NCBI GenBank assembly: GCA_933228895.1
Contig: OW121849.1
Coordinates: 127,104,849 to 127,168,848 of the forward strand
From: Platycnemis pennipes
Taxonomy: Eukaryota; Arthropoda; Insecta; Odonata; Platycnemididae
Direction of reading: 5' to 3'
DNA length: 64,000 nt
Shown: piece after piece, positions 10,746 through 22,361 of the stretch
Layout of the letters: every line of letters starts with the position of its first letter
Position numbering within the stretch: the stretch's first letter is position 1
Translations under genes and position numbers: made by a program
The notes under the pieces: generated by a model
Databases searched by the model: none
The model's input: only the letters and a program-made list of their open reading frames with translations
What the model was told of the DNA's origin: nothing

Positions 10746-12446
10746 GCATACAAGCACTGAAGTTTATTCATACTACTTACCTAATGAGGCATTACTGTGA
10801 ATATTATATGGGACACGCAGTAAAATTTCCCTTTTCATCCAGTTTGCTAGAAAACATCTGAGAAGTACTACAAACAACCGTTATATATGCATATTACGGT
10901 TTCATGCAAACATGATTAGGCCCTCAACAATCCACCACACTAATCCTATCTTAGTTTGTTAGCACGATCTGTATTTATCGTTTAATTAATTAATGTATGC
11001 GATTACATGTTAATGATAATATGGCCAATTAAGTAGTCCCGTGTTCTTTTCAGCAGGCTTCTCTTTTTTCCCACTCCTCTTAAGACTTCTTCGTTTGTCA
11101 CGCGGACATGCGTTCATATTTAGAAGCGAAGAGGAGAGATAGTAAACCAGCCACGATCCATACTTTCCCTCTCAGTGCTGACTTTTTGTTGTTAGGGAGG
11201 GAAATCATTTGCTGTGGAAAGTTGGCGATACCGTTCTTGACATCGGAGACGCGCCAGAACGACATTAGCACTCAAATGAGTACATAATTAAGACTTCTCT
11301 TCTCTTTGCCAAGAAGCATTTAAGATGTTTAAGGCCAGCTTTCTTAAGATGCCGTCCTATTTAGGAGGGAGAAAGTTGCCATTGCGTTAGAGAGGATCAT
11401 GACAAAAATTGAGTAAGTAACTAGTGACACACATAGAAGTGGGATCCGATGAATGGAATCGCGGGGTTACCGCTGTGTCGGTGATGTCTTTTAGCGTGAC
11501 GCCATTTCCAGCTAGTAGGCTTATCGCTTATGGAACAATGGTTATTTTTCAAGAAACTGATATAGGTTGTAGGTGTCGGACGATTGGCTCCGGCCAAAAA
11601 CGTTCTTCTGGGATTTACCGTTAATGGTTGTTTTCCGTAGCCGTACTTCAGGTAGTCGGTCATTAGTCGATCACTGCCTGCAACTGTCCTACTACTGGTC
11701 CTCCCTTGGTTGCAGACCTCATTAGTGGTCGCATATCGGGGGAGGGATACCGCTCTGAATTGTCCGTATGCTTGATAATTATTAGGAGCTATAAAATTTT
11801 TAATCTACCTGAAGTTCTGGAAAATAAAGGAATAAAACTTTGTTAAGTTCACTTTTATATTTCAATAGGCACGACCCGGGTTTCATGGCATAGTTACATA
11901 TTCAGGTGAGTGATCATGCATGCATCTTATTTTATACCAAGTCGGGTGCGACAGCAAGGACATCTATCTATCAGAAGGGAGTGGGGTAAGGTGGGAGTTG
12001 TGCGGTGGGATGCGAAGGGGTAAGGGGAAAGTAGCGGCGCTAGGCTGGGTAGAGGGATTTCCCTGCGTTGATGGGTCTTCGACCAGCGGGGGGTGGAGTG
12101 AGTGAGGAAAACGAGGAGGAAGGGCTTAGGAGGGTTGGAGTAAAGTGAGTGCAGAAGGAGAAAAGAAGGATTAGTGGGGGCATGATGTTTACTGGGAACT
12201 ATAAGGCACAATAGTCAATGGTAGTTCATGGGTCCGGCTGTTGATGGTGCAGGTACTGGGATGATGATTTTCAATTATGCCTGAAATTCATTTGCTCCAT
12301 CTCATCAATCATTCCAATGCGTCTGCGAGCGTCTTTTGACCGACATTGTGCGATAGAAATAAAAGTTTTTTCATTACTAAGTGAGCCCTAGGATAGCCCA
12401 ATGGAGGAATTTTGAAGGTAACTGTGTGGAAAATGTGATTGCCCTG
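10746..12446. other. Intron sequence with one small LINE relic
   Basis: At 11046-11110 the minus strand reads RVTNEEVLRGVGKKRSLLK, matching the YGSEAW-type LINE 3' ORF at 35125-35590. The rest shows no recognisable element. The stretch 11960-12180 is purine-rich on the plus strand. Confidence 0.5.
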
Positions 12447-13080
12447 TATTCATCTACATCTGTATAATACTCTGTAATCCACCGTAAAGGTGTGTGGTAG
12501 AAGGTGAATGCACACCAAGCATGCATGACATATCATGCCTAAAAAAGGATTAGTAATATTATACTAGTCTAAACTTCAATTTTTAAAAAAAGATAAAAAT
12601 AGCAAAGCAAGCATGCAATATCGTGATGTTAGTTGGGTTAACTTAAAGTCCTATACAACATGCAACTACCTATGCTATCCAATGATACACTCGTATTTTT
12701 GCTATTGGATATATTTATCGCTATCCATATCCCTAATTGTACGAGGAAAAAAAGGACATTTTGAATCTCAGTTCGGCCATCAATTTCTCAAATTTTGTGA
12801 TTATGGTCCAGTCTACTATAGTAGGTTGGAGTTCGTAAAATATTTTAACGTCATCAGTGAAAATATTATCTTGGAACTTATTTAAGAGATTAAGTCGAAA
12901 TTTCATCCTGTGATCTGACTGATACCCATTTTAATTCATTTAATAGACCGGTTACGCTAAAATAGTTATCGTAACGTCCCTATACAAATCTCGCCGATCT
13001 TCGCTGCACACGTTCAAGTTCATTATTTAGGCCTATTTCATATGGATCCCATATACCTACTGGCAGCGTATTTTTTTAAA
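12447..13080 (-). mobile_element. CR1-like LINE 3' end with C-terminal ORF2 and 3' UTR
   Basis: The minus strand from 13075 reads AASRYMG/GIWDPYEIGLNNELERVQ, RRSARFVYRDVT in two frames, then a decayed C-terminus. About 150-400 bp further on it reaches the dispersed 3' repeat (GCATGCTTGGTGTGCATTCA, ACACACCTTTACGGTGG) and ends in CAGATGTAGATG at 12447-12460. This copy links the coding part to the repeat found in seven other places. Confidence 0.75.
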
Positions 13081-14102
13081 ATTGGTGGCTATCAAAGGGG
13101 CTTTGGGCCTTATATTCGAGGAATGTCTTTCCGCTTTCCGCCATCGGAAGAGGTTTTCATTTTCAGAACACAGGTGCATCGAATAAATTAGTCCAATAAT
13201 TCAGTATGTGCCGAGTTAAGTGATAAACTGCTGTGGTCATCAAGGATGGCAAGAATACCCTTTTCGGTAGAAATTGAGAGGTGAAAAAGTAACCAAACCT
13301 GAAGAAAATGGATAAAGATTTGGTGCCGTCAGTCTAAAATATAGTGGTTCATTTCAGATTAGAAATGGATGATTTTTCATTGGACCGTGGACCCGATAGC
13401 GCCTTTCGTTGAGAGTATGCTATTTAACCAACTCCGGGTTTTTTCCTTCTCTTTTTTCAGTCCCTAAATTCCTTTGCGATATACCCACCTATTCAAAATG
13501 ACGCAATTCGCTTTACTCTCAGTAGTCTCCCTTGATAACAATGCCTCTCTCTCTAGATTCAAGCTGTCATACCCAAATGATATTCTTAGTGATAATTATT
13601 TTTCCTCTTCATCTATCATTGCGATATATCGCTCCGATTGACGTTTTGCATTCTGTAGGTCCTTACTATTTCACCTATTTTGATCTGCTTTTACTGTCTC
13701 AAAAACTCCATCCCCCAAGCCCAGTGCCCTTGTCTTCGCCTTTCTATATTCGAAGTTGACAAAGACTACGCTTGTGCTCTTTAACGCTGAAATTTCATCA
13801 CCAAAAATTGAAAATATCAGATTGAGGTTAAAACTTTACGTCACCCTTCTTAGATTTTTTTAATCCGATTGGCCTTCCCCTTCCGTTACCAAGGTAATCG
13901 GCCCTTTGCAGTGATTAGTCCTTAGATGGGAAGAAGTGCTTCGGTTACTTTCGAAATCGGTGGGGCGCGAGAGTGACCAATTCAGAAGTTGGTCGTTCTA
14001 ATCATTTTTTGTTTCCCGCAATATGTAGTCTCGCGGCACCCGTAGTAGCTTTTTTCCCGGTACCCTGAAGTGCCGCGGCGCACCAGATGGAAAACACGGC
14101 CC
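13081..14102. other. Intron sequence, no feature recognised
   Basis: No repeat ends, coding family or RNA gene supported. Confidence 0.5.
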
Positions 14103-14105
14103 TAA

Positions 14106-14505
14106 AGCCCGTTTCACACGGTTCTTGATCCAGTACAAGGTCGAGTATACTAGCAAGTATTCTATCTTTCCAGTATCGTGTGAATAAAACTAGTATACTG
14201 GCTAGCAAGCATGCTCGCTATTATACTCGCTGAGCTGCTGGATTTCGTACGTGATGCGGTACTAGATTTCTAGTAGGACCCAGTAGCCATCGGCCAATGA
14301 AGTCACGTTACAGACGCTATGCGAACTTCTCTTTTTTTAATTGGTATGGAATCATATGGAATAACCGATTCATAGCAATCACAAGGTCGATGATCGTGTG
14401 AAACCTCCCAGGATGGTTCCAATCATACTAGATTCCGTCCTCAATATCAAGTAGCGGCTAGCACACTAGGTCTTGTGCTGGATCAAGTATCCTGTGAAAC
14501 GGGCT
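14106..14505. mobile_element. PIF/Harbinger-like MITE 1 (400 bp)
   Basis: The ends AGCCCGTTTCACACGG (14106) and CCTGTGAAACGGGCT (ending 14505) are inverted repeats, flanked by TAA at 14103-14105 and 14506-14508. A 3-bp TAA/TTA duplication and GGCC(C)GTTTCACACG-like ends are typical of Harbinger MITEs. The interior is built from short inverted words around CTAGTA and GATCCAGTAC. No ORF. Confidence 0.75.
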
Positions 14506-14508
14506 TAA

Positions 14509-15866
14509 GTCAATGCTATTCTTCTCGTATTAACTGCGGGAAATGGAAACCAGACGTGATAGATTTACATATCGCTTTCTCCATCTCGTAGTTAGCCCTC
14601 GTACAACAGCCATTCATTACCAATAAGACTATTTCATTTAATACATCTTTACATTTGAGGCAGCTTAAGTTTATTCAAAGTACACGAAGGAGGGTTTTGA
14701 TATTCCCCGCCGTGCGCCCATGTAGTAGCTGAGTGAAATTTACATTGGTAGTCATTTATCAGGTAAATATGAAATGTACCTCTACTCAAATGTATTTGTC
14801 CTGACGAATTCTTGAGAACTAATTTCTTACATCATCAGACTCATAGCTTTCGTTTTCTTCCTCGGCTTCGGTAGTCAGGTTGCAGATTCGACTCCAGCCT
14901 TCGACATGGATATTGATTTATCTTGAGGATTCAACGATAGATCTAGTTAGTTTCGTTGGTGTGACGTAACGTAAGTAGTGGTAACCTAGTTCGAGCATCT
15001 TAGAACCTAATTCTACTTCAACCTATATTTATCTTAACCGCGATTCCCGTGCTGCGGCTCAACCATTTCTAGATTCCATGGCATGGAATTTCCTGGATAG
15101 TGTTGGTATTGAAATCATCAATGAGCAATCGGTGATTGAAATGTGAGAAGTAGCTCATGTGAAGGAAGGGGGATGATTTGAAAATGTCTTGATGAGTTGA
15201 AAAAATATGAGAGCAAAGGATTTACCGTGTGTGTACTGATTGTAATCGTTATTGTAATCGGGTATCGTAATCGTTTCAGCCATGAAGTATTTTGGTAGCA
15301 TTATGGTAAGACGACGATACCCCGTATGTAAGTTAGGCAATGGACTCGAGTTTAAACAAAGCTCTGCATTGTATATGAAAGCATGGGAGAATTTCTGTTA
15401 TAATGTAAAATGTTCGCATGAAAAGTAGTATTAATGAATTATTATTAGGAGGGCCGACCGATAACGTAGTTCATTTGAGCCATGAAGGAGTGGGGGAGGG
15501 GTGAGGGAAGAACTCAGAGAATGAAGGTCAGTGAAGTATTCATGAAAGGGCTGCATTGGATCCTCAAAAACCAGTCCGTTCTAATGGAAATGAAACATCC
15601 GAAAAGTTGAGTTAGTGCTTTCTTTCCGGGAAGAAAAAGACAACTTTGGCGATAGGCGTTGAGACGCGATAAATGACGGACAAGTGAATGGAAGTAAATG
15701 CTGATTTAAACCTCGGATGAAGTATATGATACATGAAGTGATGCGCTTTAATTAGAAGAACTATATTAGCCTTAAAGGTTATTTGAAATCCTGAGAGTGA
15801 ACTTGGCGGTGTGCCTACCTGATAAATTTTTAAAAAATCAGGAGATTTTTTCAATATTAAGCATGG
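14509..15866. other. Intron sequence, no feature recognised
   Basis: No supported gene or element. Confidence 0.45.

Positions 15867-15902
<36 letters not shown>
15867..15902. repeat. (AT)n microsatellite
   Basis: About 18 uninterrupted AT units. Confidence 0.95.
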
Positions 15903-15907
<5 letters not shown>

Positions 15908-16014
15908 GTAGAAGAGAGTGAAGAGATGTCCTAATAAATGCTAGCAACAAGGTGTTGAGGGTGGGGGTGAAGGAAAGGATAATCAGTGGACACTTACCAG
16001 TAGATGACCCATGG

Positions 16015-16133
16015 AGAGCCTGGTGTCCACTGCGCTTTGGAGCTTTCGGGTCACGAACCCTTCTTCAGCTGGAGGAGATCACTACTGGGGTGTCACACTG
16101 GAGTCAAGCATTGAGGGAAGAGGTGTCATTTGC
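16015..16133 (-). mobile_element. Antisense Penelope-like end with hammerhead-like motif
   Basis: The minus strand has CTGAAGA (16068-16062), a GGGT...ACCC stem-loop (16060-16048), then GAAA (16047-16044). This matches the hammerhead core CUGANGA-helix-GAAA known from Penelope-like retroelements. It lies head to head with the plus-strand Penelope copy starting at 16134, and the two are joined through a perfect 20-bp inverted repeat. Confidence 0.45.
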
Positions 16134-17160
16134 AATGACACCTCTTCCCTCAACAAATACTTAAATAATCTTCATTCTGCTCTCCGCAATCGCGGATATC
16201 CTGAAAAGCTCCTCCACAAGAAAATCCTCCCCCACTCTTCCAAATATATTCCAAAAGACAGACCTCCATCTTCAGACACTGGACTGAATATATGCACCAC
16301 TTTCTTTCCCGGTTCCCACAAACTGAAAACCATTCTTAAGGACCTCTTTCCCATTCTGAAAAACAGCGACGTCACTTCTTCTCTCCTGCCTCGTTGCCCC
16401 TCCATTTCCTACAGACGGCCACCGAACTTAAAAAATATTCTCAAGTCCACGAACCCTCTCTATCGCACTTCTGATTCTCCTCCCCCACGGCCCTCTCCAT
16501 GCAATCGTCCCAGATGTAAAACGTGTCCTTTAATGCGGCCCGCACCTACATATCCACACCCCCTCATCACTTCTTTCCCCTCCTCCCAAGCGACTTGCCA
16601 GTCCAAAAATATTGTGTACCTTCTGACCTGTAATTCTTGTCCCGCATTTTACGTTGGCGAATGCACTACACCCTTGGCAATCCGTATGAATAATCATCGA
16701 TCTTCCACAAAATCCGCCATATTTTCATCATTTCCTATCCCTATACACACTCATTCCCACGGTCTCTCTTTTGATAACTGCTTTTCCCTCTCAATACTTG
16801 AATCCCTACCGAACCATGCTAGCAAAATAGAGGTCAGGACTCGTGAGAATGCTTTTATTTGGGCTCTCCGTGCATTCGAGAAGCCCGGCTTGAATGTACA
16901 GCATTAATCTCATCAATCTCATCCCAATCCCATCCCTCACCCCTCTTCCTCCCCTTCAATTGCCTTCACACCCTCTCCCCTCCCCCTCCCCCCCTTCAAC
17001 TGCCTTCACACCCCCGCCGCACTCAGTTCCTCTCCGGCTGACGAAGACTGCAGAGGCAGTCGAAAGCTTCCAACTATTTTAAATGTGAGTGTCCCGTTTT
17101 TTATATTTTTGTGTTTCTATGTTTTTCGTGTGCTATCATCGTGTGTGTTTCATCGGCTCT
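16134..17160 (+). mobile_element. Penelope-like element, 5'-truncated, with GIY-YIG endonuclease
   Basis: The ORF runs to 16907. LNKYLNNLHSALRNRGYP is the end of the RT-derived part. CNRPRCKTCP is the Cys motif of the linker. NIVYLLTCNSCPAFYVGECT, then IRMNNHRSS, is the GIY-YIG nuclease (YLL...FYVG...R...H), which is diagnostic of Penelope-like elements. The stop is after NVQH. The 3' UTR is pyrimidine-rich, then at 17038-17065 comes CTGACGA, a 6-bp stem with AGAG loop, and GAAA, a hammerhead-like core, followed by TGTGAGTGTCC. The RT catalytic core is missing. Confidence 0.85.
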
Positions 17161-17179
17161 TCTGAGTGCTACTTCCGTG

Positions 17180-17201
17180 ATATATATATATATATATATA
17201 A
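17180..17201. repeat. (TA)n microsatellite between the two Penelope tails
   Basis: About ten TA units where the plus- and minus-strand element tails meet. Confidence 0.9.
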
Positions 17202-17204
17202 ATG

Positions 17205-17362
17205 TTCACGGGAAAATCGCAGTGCGAGACACAAATAGCAATAAAGCTGGTCACAGGCGTGACAAAAGTATAAAGGCACATAAAAAAAGGACACTCACAA
17301 AAATAATTTCCGATATTTCGGTGGCCACTACCACCTTTCTCAAAGGAGAGGAGAGAACTGAC

Positions 17363-17393
<31 letters not shown>

Positions 17394-18050
17394 GGCAGGT
17401 CGAAGAAACAAGTGAAAGGTGGAAGTAAGGGAAAGGAGGGGTATGGAAGAGGGGGAATGGAAAGGGTATGAGAAAAAGTATGAGAAGAAGAAAAAAGAAA
17501 GACAGACGGCTCCTTTAATGAGCCCTGTTGATTCCTGGTTTCCGGAAGGCATGGAAGAGCCAAATTAGAGAATGCTCCAGCGTTTTAAGTTGAAGGGGAG
17601 ACGCTGAAGGTGGGAGGGAGGCCAGTATGCCCACCTTGAAGCAATTGTTAAAGCTGGAATCGTGGGAGGAGGCATGTATGGCTACTGGAAGAGAATAAGA
17701 GTGGGAGGAGGGATTATTGCAGGAAGAGCGGTGACCATTCATGCGGATGCATAGCGCGGTGGTGGAGAGGCCGATGTAAAAAGCGGGACAGAATTGGCAG
17801 AGTAGAAGGTAGACAGTATTTTCCGTGGTGCAGGAAAGTGAAGGCATGGATGGAAGTGGAAAAGAGAGGAATTGTTTAGGGAGAGGCTCGGTGATAAGGA
17901 TAGGACAGGTTTTGCATCTAGTGCGATTGCAGGGGGAAGGGGGTGTTTTTGGAAGAAGATTGGATTTGGACAGAGGTCTGGTGGTTCTCAGAATGCCCGA
18001 GAGGTTGGGGGGACGTTTGAAGGTAAGAGACGGGCATTTGGGGAAAATAT
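17205..18050 (-). mobile_element. Penelope-like element, antisense, with GIY-YIG endonuclease
   Basis: From about 18050 the minus strand reads CPSLTFKRPPNLSGILRTTR, CNRTRCKTCPI, TVYLLLCQFCPAFYIGLSTT, IRMNGHRSS and ends PGINRAH at 17515. The organisation equals that of the 16134 copy, but the sequence is clearly divergent, so it is a different subfamily. Its 3' UTR carries a 29-G run on the plus strand at 17363-17391. At 17346-17316 (minus) there is TTTGAGAA, GGTGG...CCACC, GAAA, a decayed hammerhead-like core, again followed by TGTGAGTGTCC. The upstream part of the open frame (18240-18060) is unrelated. Confidence 0.85.
17363..17391. repeat. Poly-G tract, 29 bp
   Basis: Uninterrupted G run on the plus strand, within the 3' UTR of the antisense Penelope element. 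Its length may be a sequencing estimate. Confidence 0.9.
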
Positions 18051-20862
18051 ATATATATATTCTTTTGTGTTTCCAATTAGAAATTATTGATTGATTAAAT
18101 ACATCTTTTTTCTTTATAATATTTATTTGTATAACCTTTTTCAATATTCGGTTTAGACACCATGGTAGAAAATTCACACCATTCGCTTTCACATAATACG
18201 CAGGCACTGTTTTTATGAGAAAATAAGATGATATCTCCAATTGTCCAATAGATAATATTTGAAATGGATAAATGAGTCAAATTATGTTTGTGCAAAGCAC
18301 AACTTTACATGAAATAACCATTTAGCATCAGTTGTAGATGGAACTTGGCGTTTGAAAATTAAATGGTTTCTTGTCAAATTTGAGTAAATAAATGCTCTAT
18401 ATGATTTGCACAGGTGAAAAGGGGGATAGTTCTTGATTACTAGTCCATGCAGCAGTTTATTATTAGTGTAGCTGCGCGTGTACTTAACTAAGTGATGCTG
18501 CGTGTAAGAATATTACTGTTTGCGATTTGCATACATGGATGAAGTACGACTCGTGGTCTCGATGAGCAGGAGAGATGCCGCTATATTGTATACAGAAGAA
18601 TCCCTTGAAGTCGATGTATCTAGCGGAATCACGTCCGAGGCACTCAGGAAAGTCAGTGTAATCCACTTAAGTCAGGAGCGGTTGCAGAGAGGAAGTCGTC
18701 ATCACACGACTTAGAATCAGACTTTACGCACATTGATACACTCATAATGCTATGAAAAAACTGTTTTGTGCATAGCAAGCTAGGCATTACGGGAGAACTA
18801 GAAGTTCTAGTTGACGGTCCTGACTGCCTAAGCCGCTTTGTGTTCCCTAAAAGTAGGAATCACACATAATCCTCCAGCAGATTAACATCGTTTCGCGTTC
18901 GGAGTGTAATTCAAAAAACATTGACCCATTTACACGGAGAGGGACTATGAGTCAAATAGCTAAGCGACACCCGCGTCATAATGGGGCTCAGTCTCCTTCG
19001 GGAGGATAGTTATGGATACTGTAAAAGAACTGAGAACCTCACGCATGCCTTGACTTTGATTATCTGGTCATGAGTAGTCTGCCATCAGGGCCACTCCTCC
19101 TTTGCAGTGTCTCTTTTGCCTTAGTGCTCCATTCAAATAAAAATATGAAGTGTCGAAGACCAATTTATGCATTAGAATTTTATGCTCACTGAAATGTACG
19201 TGTATTTTTATTCTGTGTGCCTGGGATATCCTTATCTCTTGACGAATGAATGATCTCTTGACGAGACGAGTGAATCACTCTTCTACGTCACGAGCGATGT
19301 GAGGGAAGGAGAGAGATTGCTCAGATAATGTGGAGGTCGGCCTCATTTATTGGAAGGAGCTTATCTTCTTCACCTAGTATCTTCTATTGGATATTGTGTG
19401 ATGCCGAGATAACGTTTATTTACTTTGCTCAGGCCATCCGATTTTGAATTCACTTGTTCACCAGCGTGCATTCACTTTCGTTGACGGCATATCAGCAAGC
19501 CCTTAAAACGGTATCCTTAATGCAGAATTAGCCCTTTTTAGAAAAATGTTGCGCTTCTATTTTGTGTATTTATCACCTAACATTGTATTTAAATTCTTCA
19601 TTCTGCGGTGAGCTGTTATGTTTTTGGAAGTACTGCATTGCCTATAAAGAAAGTTTGAGAAATTTTACAGTTGTCTAAATGGAGATCTGCACGACAGGTG
19701 AACTGAAAGTATTTAAATCGACATTGAAAATAGCTCCAAAAGGTGCGAATTCCTGACATGGTTAATTTTTACCCTGTGTTAACTTGTGGGTTTACTGCAG
19801 TTAAATCTTCATTAATGAAGGAAGTACTTCTCGCGGTACATTATTGACAATGTTTGCAACATTGAATTTCGTATTGGTGCCATAATAGTGCTGTGTATTG
19901 GACTCCGAAAATCAGACACGCCGAATAAATATTAGAAAAAGATATCGAGAGCCTACCAAAGGAAACAATATTTTGCAACTCTCTTCGTGTGATGAATGGT
20001 AATTATGACAATTTTGTAAATTACTGTTCTTAATTCATATACCCAGCTGTAGTCAAGTTTTCGAGTGCCTTACCGTAAAATAGCGATATAAGCAGTCTGT
20101 AGAAAAGTTTCTTGTCTTTCGTTAGTTTGTGATCGCATGTGGGTTGCATTGGTATTTGAATGGCTTTCAGGTGCCCCTGATCCCAAGAAACGCTATATAT
20201 CCCTTACTTTAATCAACAAGTGTCCCTTCTTTACAATTTTTCCTATCGATATATTCACAATTCAGAAGGTACTAGTTTAGCTGAGTGGCTCTGTTCTGCG
20301 GAAGAATTTGCTTTCATATGCTCAATGTTTCTGATTTTCAGTTATTTATTCACCACAAACTGTGATTCTCATATCTCATAGTCTTACGATAACCGTGGGT
20401 CTTAGCATGAAGCTCCTCTCACGGCAAGTGGGTTGTTCGGAAAATTTTGCGTGCTATGCGCAGACTATTTCAGCGTGAGTATGAAAGCCACGATAGAGGT
20501 ATAAATTATAAACGTAGCAAATACATTTCGTGAGAGAAGGAAGATTTTCTCCTTTTGTTAAAGAATGTTGAAGAAAAAAGATGAAACGGGTTCTCTATGC
20601 TTCGGCTTTTCAAGCGTTCAGTCTGATATGGATCGATTCCTTGTCATCCCTGGTTTTACCCCATAATTTCATCTTTTCATGATGTCTTGGCAAACTTGTT
20701 CTAACGTCCTATTTTATTTTTACTCTAATGTCAAACCAGCCTATTAATTCCTTCGAATAGCATTTCCTCTGTAGCATTCAGTAACTGCTAATCAACTTGT
20801 TCGCGCCAATAGTGCGGTATTCTTTGGAGCTCCCCGGGAGCAAATCGTCGCTCACCGATTCT
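18051..20862. other. Intron sequence, no feature recognised
   Basis: 2.8 kb of AT-rich sequence. A short AT microsatellite is at 18047-18060. No TIR pair, coding family or RNA gene supported. Confidence 0.5.
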
Positions 20863-20865
20863 TAA

Positions 20866-21096
20866 GGCCTGGTTACACGATACATTAACACGTACGGGTT
20901 CATGTACATTTGCGTGAATGGTTTCTGCTCAACTTGTGCGAATGCATGAACCAAATAGAACAGGTTCTATTTTCTGTTCACGCATTCATTCATTTGTACA
21001 TTTTGGTGTGGTTACACGGTGCATTTTCGCGTTCATTCTCGCGTTCATCCATTTACACATTAACTCGTACGTGTTAATGTATCGTGTAACCAGGCC
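20866..21096. mobile_element. PIF/Harbinger-like MITE 2 (231 bp)
   Basis: The ends GGCCTGGTTACACGATACAT (20866) and ATGTATCGTGTAACCAGGCC (ending 21096) are perfect inverted repeats, and the match continues with few changes into TAACACGTACG. Allowing one extra base at each end gives TTA on both sides. The interior has further words around GCATTCATTC. It resembles MITEs 1, 3 and 4 in end sequence and is not coding. Confidence 0.78.
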
Positions 21097-21400
21097 ATTA
21101 TTGTTGTTCAATTAATTGTTTTGCATGCTAGGAGCGTGCTTATGTTATTTGTTGCACGAGACACGAGTGTCCTATTGAGTTTGCCCGGTGCAGGTTGTGG
21201 TTTCTTTGGAGCTCATCTTTGTCGCGGCGGTACTAGGGAGCCAATGAAGGTAAGTGATGGTTTCGTTTTCTCGGTGGGGCTCCTTAGGGCCGTGTAGATG
21301 CCTAAGGTTTTAAAATTCTTGTTGTTATACAGTCCACAAGTCTCGGTTCGCAAGAGAGCACAACTCTGTTTCTATTTTAATATCCAAACTTCCTTTATAT

Positions 21401-21696
21401 CACTGTAAAAAGTAGATCTGATTTTAAGGTACAAAAGCGATCTGAATTTCAGATGCAACAATTTTAAGACAGGGTATGTTGAATTTCAGCAGTAATATCT
21501 TGTCTAAAAATAAGGCAGGTGAACGACTGAAAATCAGACCATCCAGAATCCTGCTTCCTCTGCTTCCTGCTTAACTGCTCCTGTACCAACCATCCATGTT
21601 CCTGCCTCTTCCGCACCTTGCATCCGTGTTCCTGCCTTAAACCAGACAGCGCTTAAATTCAGATCGCACTGAAAATCAGATCAACTTTTTACAGTG
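21401..21696. mobile_element. CACTA-like MITE (296 bp)
   Basis: The ends CACTGTAAAAAGTAGATCTG (21401) and CAGATCAACTTTTTACAGTG (ending 21696) are inverted repeats with one mismatch, flanked by AT on both sides. CACTG ends with a 2-bp duplication fit the CACTA/EnSpm group. The interior contains repeated CTTCCTGCTT and GTTCCTGCCT words and extra copies of CTGAAAATCAGA. No ORF. Confidence 0.68.
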
Positions 21697-21950
21697 ATGC
21701 AATTCAACAATACGTTTCCTTATCATCTGATGTGCTCATATGCTTCCTTTTGCGCTTTCGTGAAGATAATGTTAACACAAACCAATTGGAATGAATTTTT
21801 TGAAATGTTGGTAAACATCTATTGCGCATGTCTTGTATCCGTCATTGAAAAACTTTAGCCTCCCCAGGGTGCTGATTGTTATCTTCCTCATCTTTTGATT
21901 GGTGCTTTTCAAACTCTTTTCTAATAGTGATAACCTCAATTGTTTACTCA

Positions 21951-22022
21951 AACACTCGTGCATTCGTACAACGGAGGAAGAAGGTTAACCTTCTTCCTCC
22001 GTTGTACGAATGCGCGAGTGTT
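21951..22022. repeat. 72-bp near-perfect palindrome with no spacer
   Basis: The inner 52 bp (21961-22012) are a perfect palindrome centred on GGTTAACC with the arm CGGAGGAAGAAGGTT. Ten more bases on each side pair with a single mismatch. No target duplication could be defined. Confidence 0.85.
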
Positions 22023-22149
22023 GCTTTTTTCGAATGGAATTAGTTCAAGACTTGAATTTTTCATGCACTATCAGTTGGTGACCATTAGTTTTCAGTAGTT
22101 TTCATGCATTCGTCGTTGCTTTTGTAGATTCATCATGTGTACGAAGGCA

Positions 22150-22361
22150 CTAAAACTGACTTGTCACTTGAAAAGCCTAGGTTCTAACCCCGACGTATTA
22201 TTTATTTTTCATGAACCCGAAGACAACACAGATGGTCGTACACAAGGTACTTTAACTAATAACAATTACTTAAGCACAGACATCCATGGCCCGGGTGGGG
22301 TTCGGAACCGTTACCCTGGGATTGACAGGCGAGGGTCTAACCCCGACGCCACTGGGGCCGG
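22150..22361 (-). mobile_element. tRNA-derived SINE (Asp-like head)
   Basis: On the minus strand a tRNA-like head begins at about 22361 with GGCCCCAGTGGCGTCGGGG. It has an A-box-like AGTGGCGTCGGGGTTAGACC, CTGTCAA in the anticodon-loop position (GTC, Asp) and a B box GGTTCCGAACC at 22309-22300. The non-tRNA body continues to about 22150. It is not a complete tRNA cloverleaf, so a SINE is more likely than a tRNA gene. Confidence 0.55.

Noticed and set aside
16011..16133. N-terminus of the Penelope ORF from the ATG at 16011
   Set aside because: This part is the reverse complement of another element end. The family sequence starts only after the hairpin at about 16134.
17363..17391. Poly-G tract as a regulatory G-quadruplex
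   Set aside because: A homopolymer within a retroelement UTR. Length may be an assembly estimate and no function can be supported.
21182..21250. Possible exon ending at a GTAAGT near 21250
   Set aside because: Only a donor-like site. No acceptor, coding similarity or phase partner.
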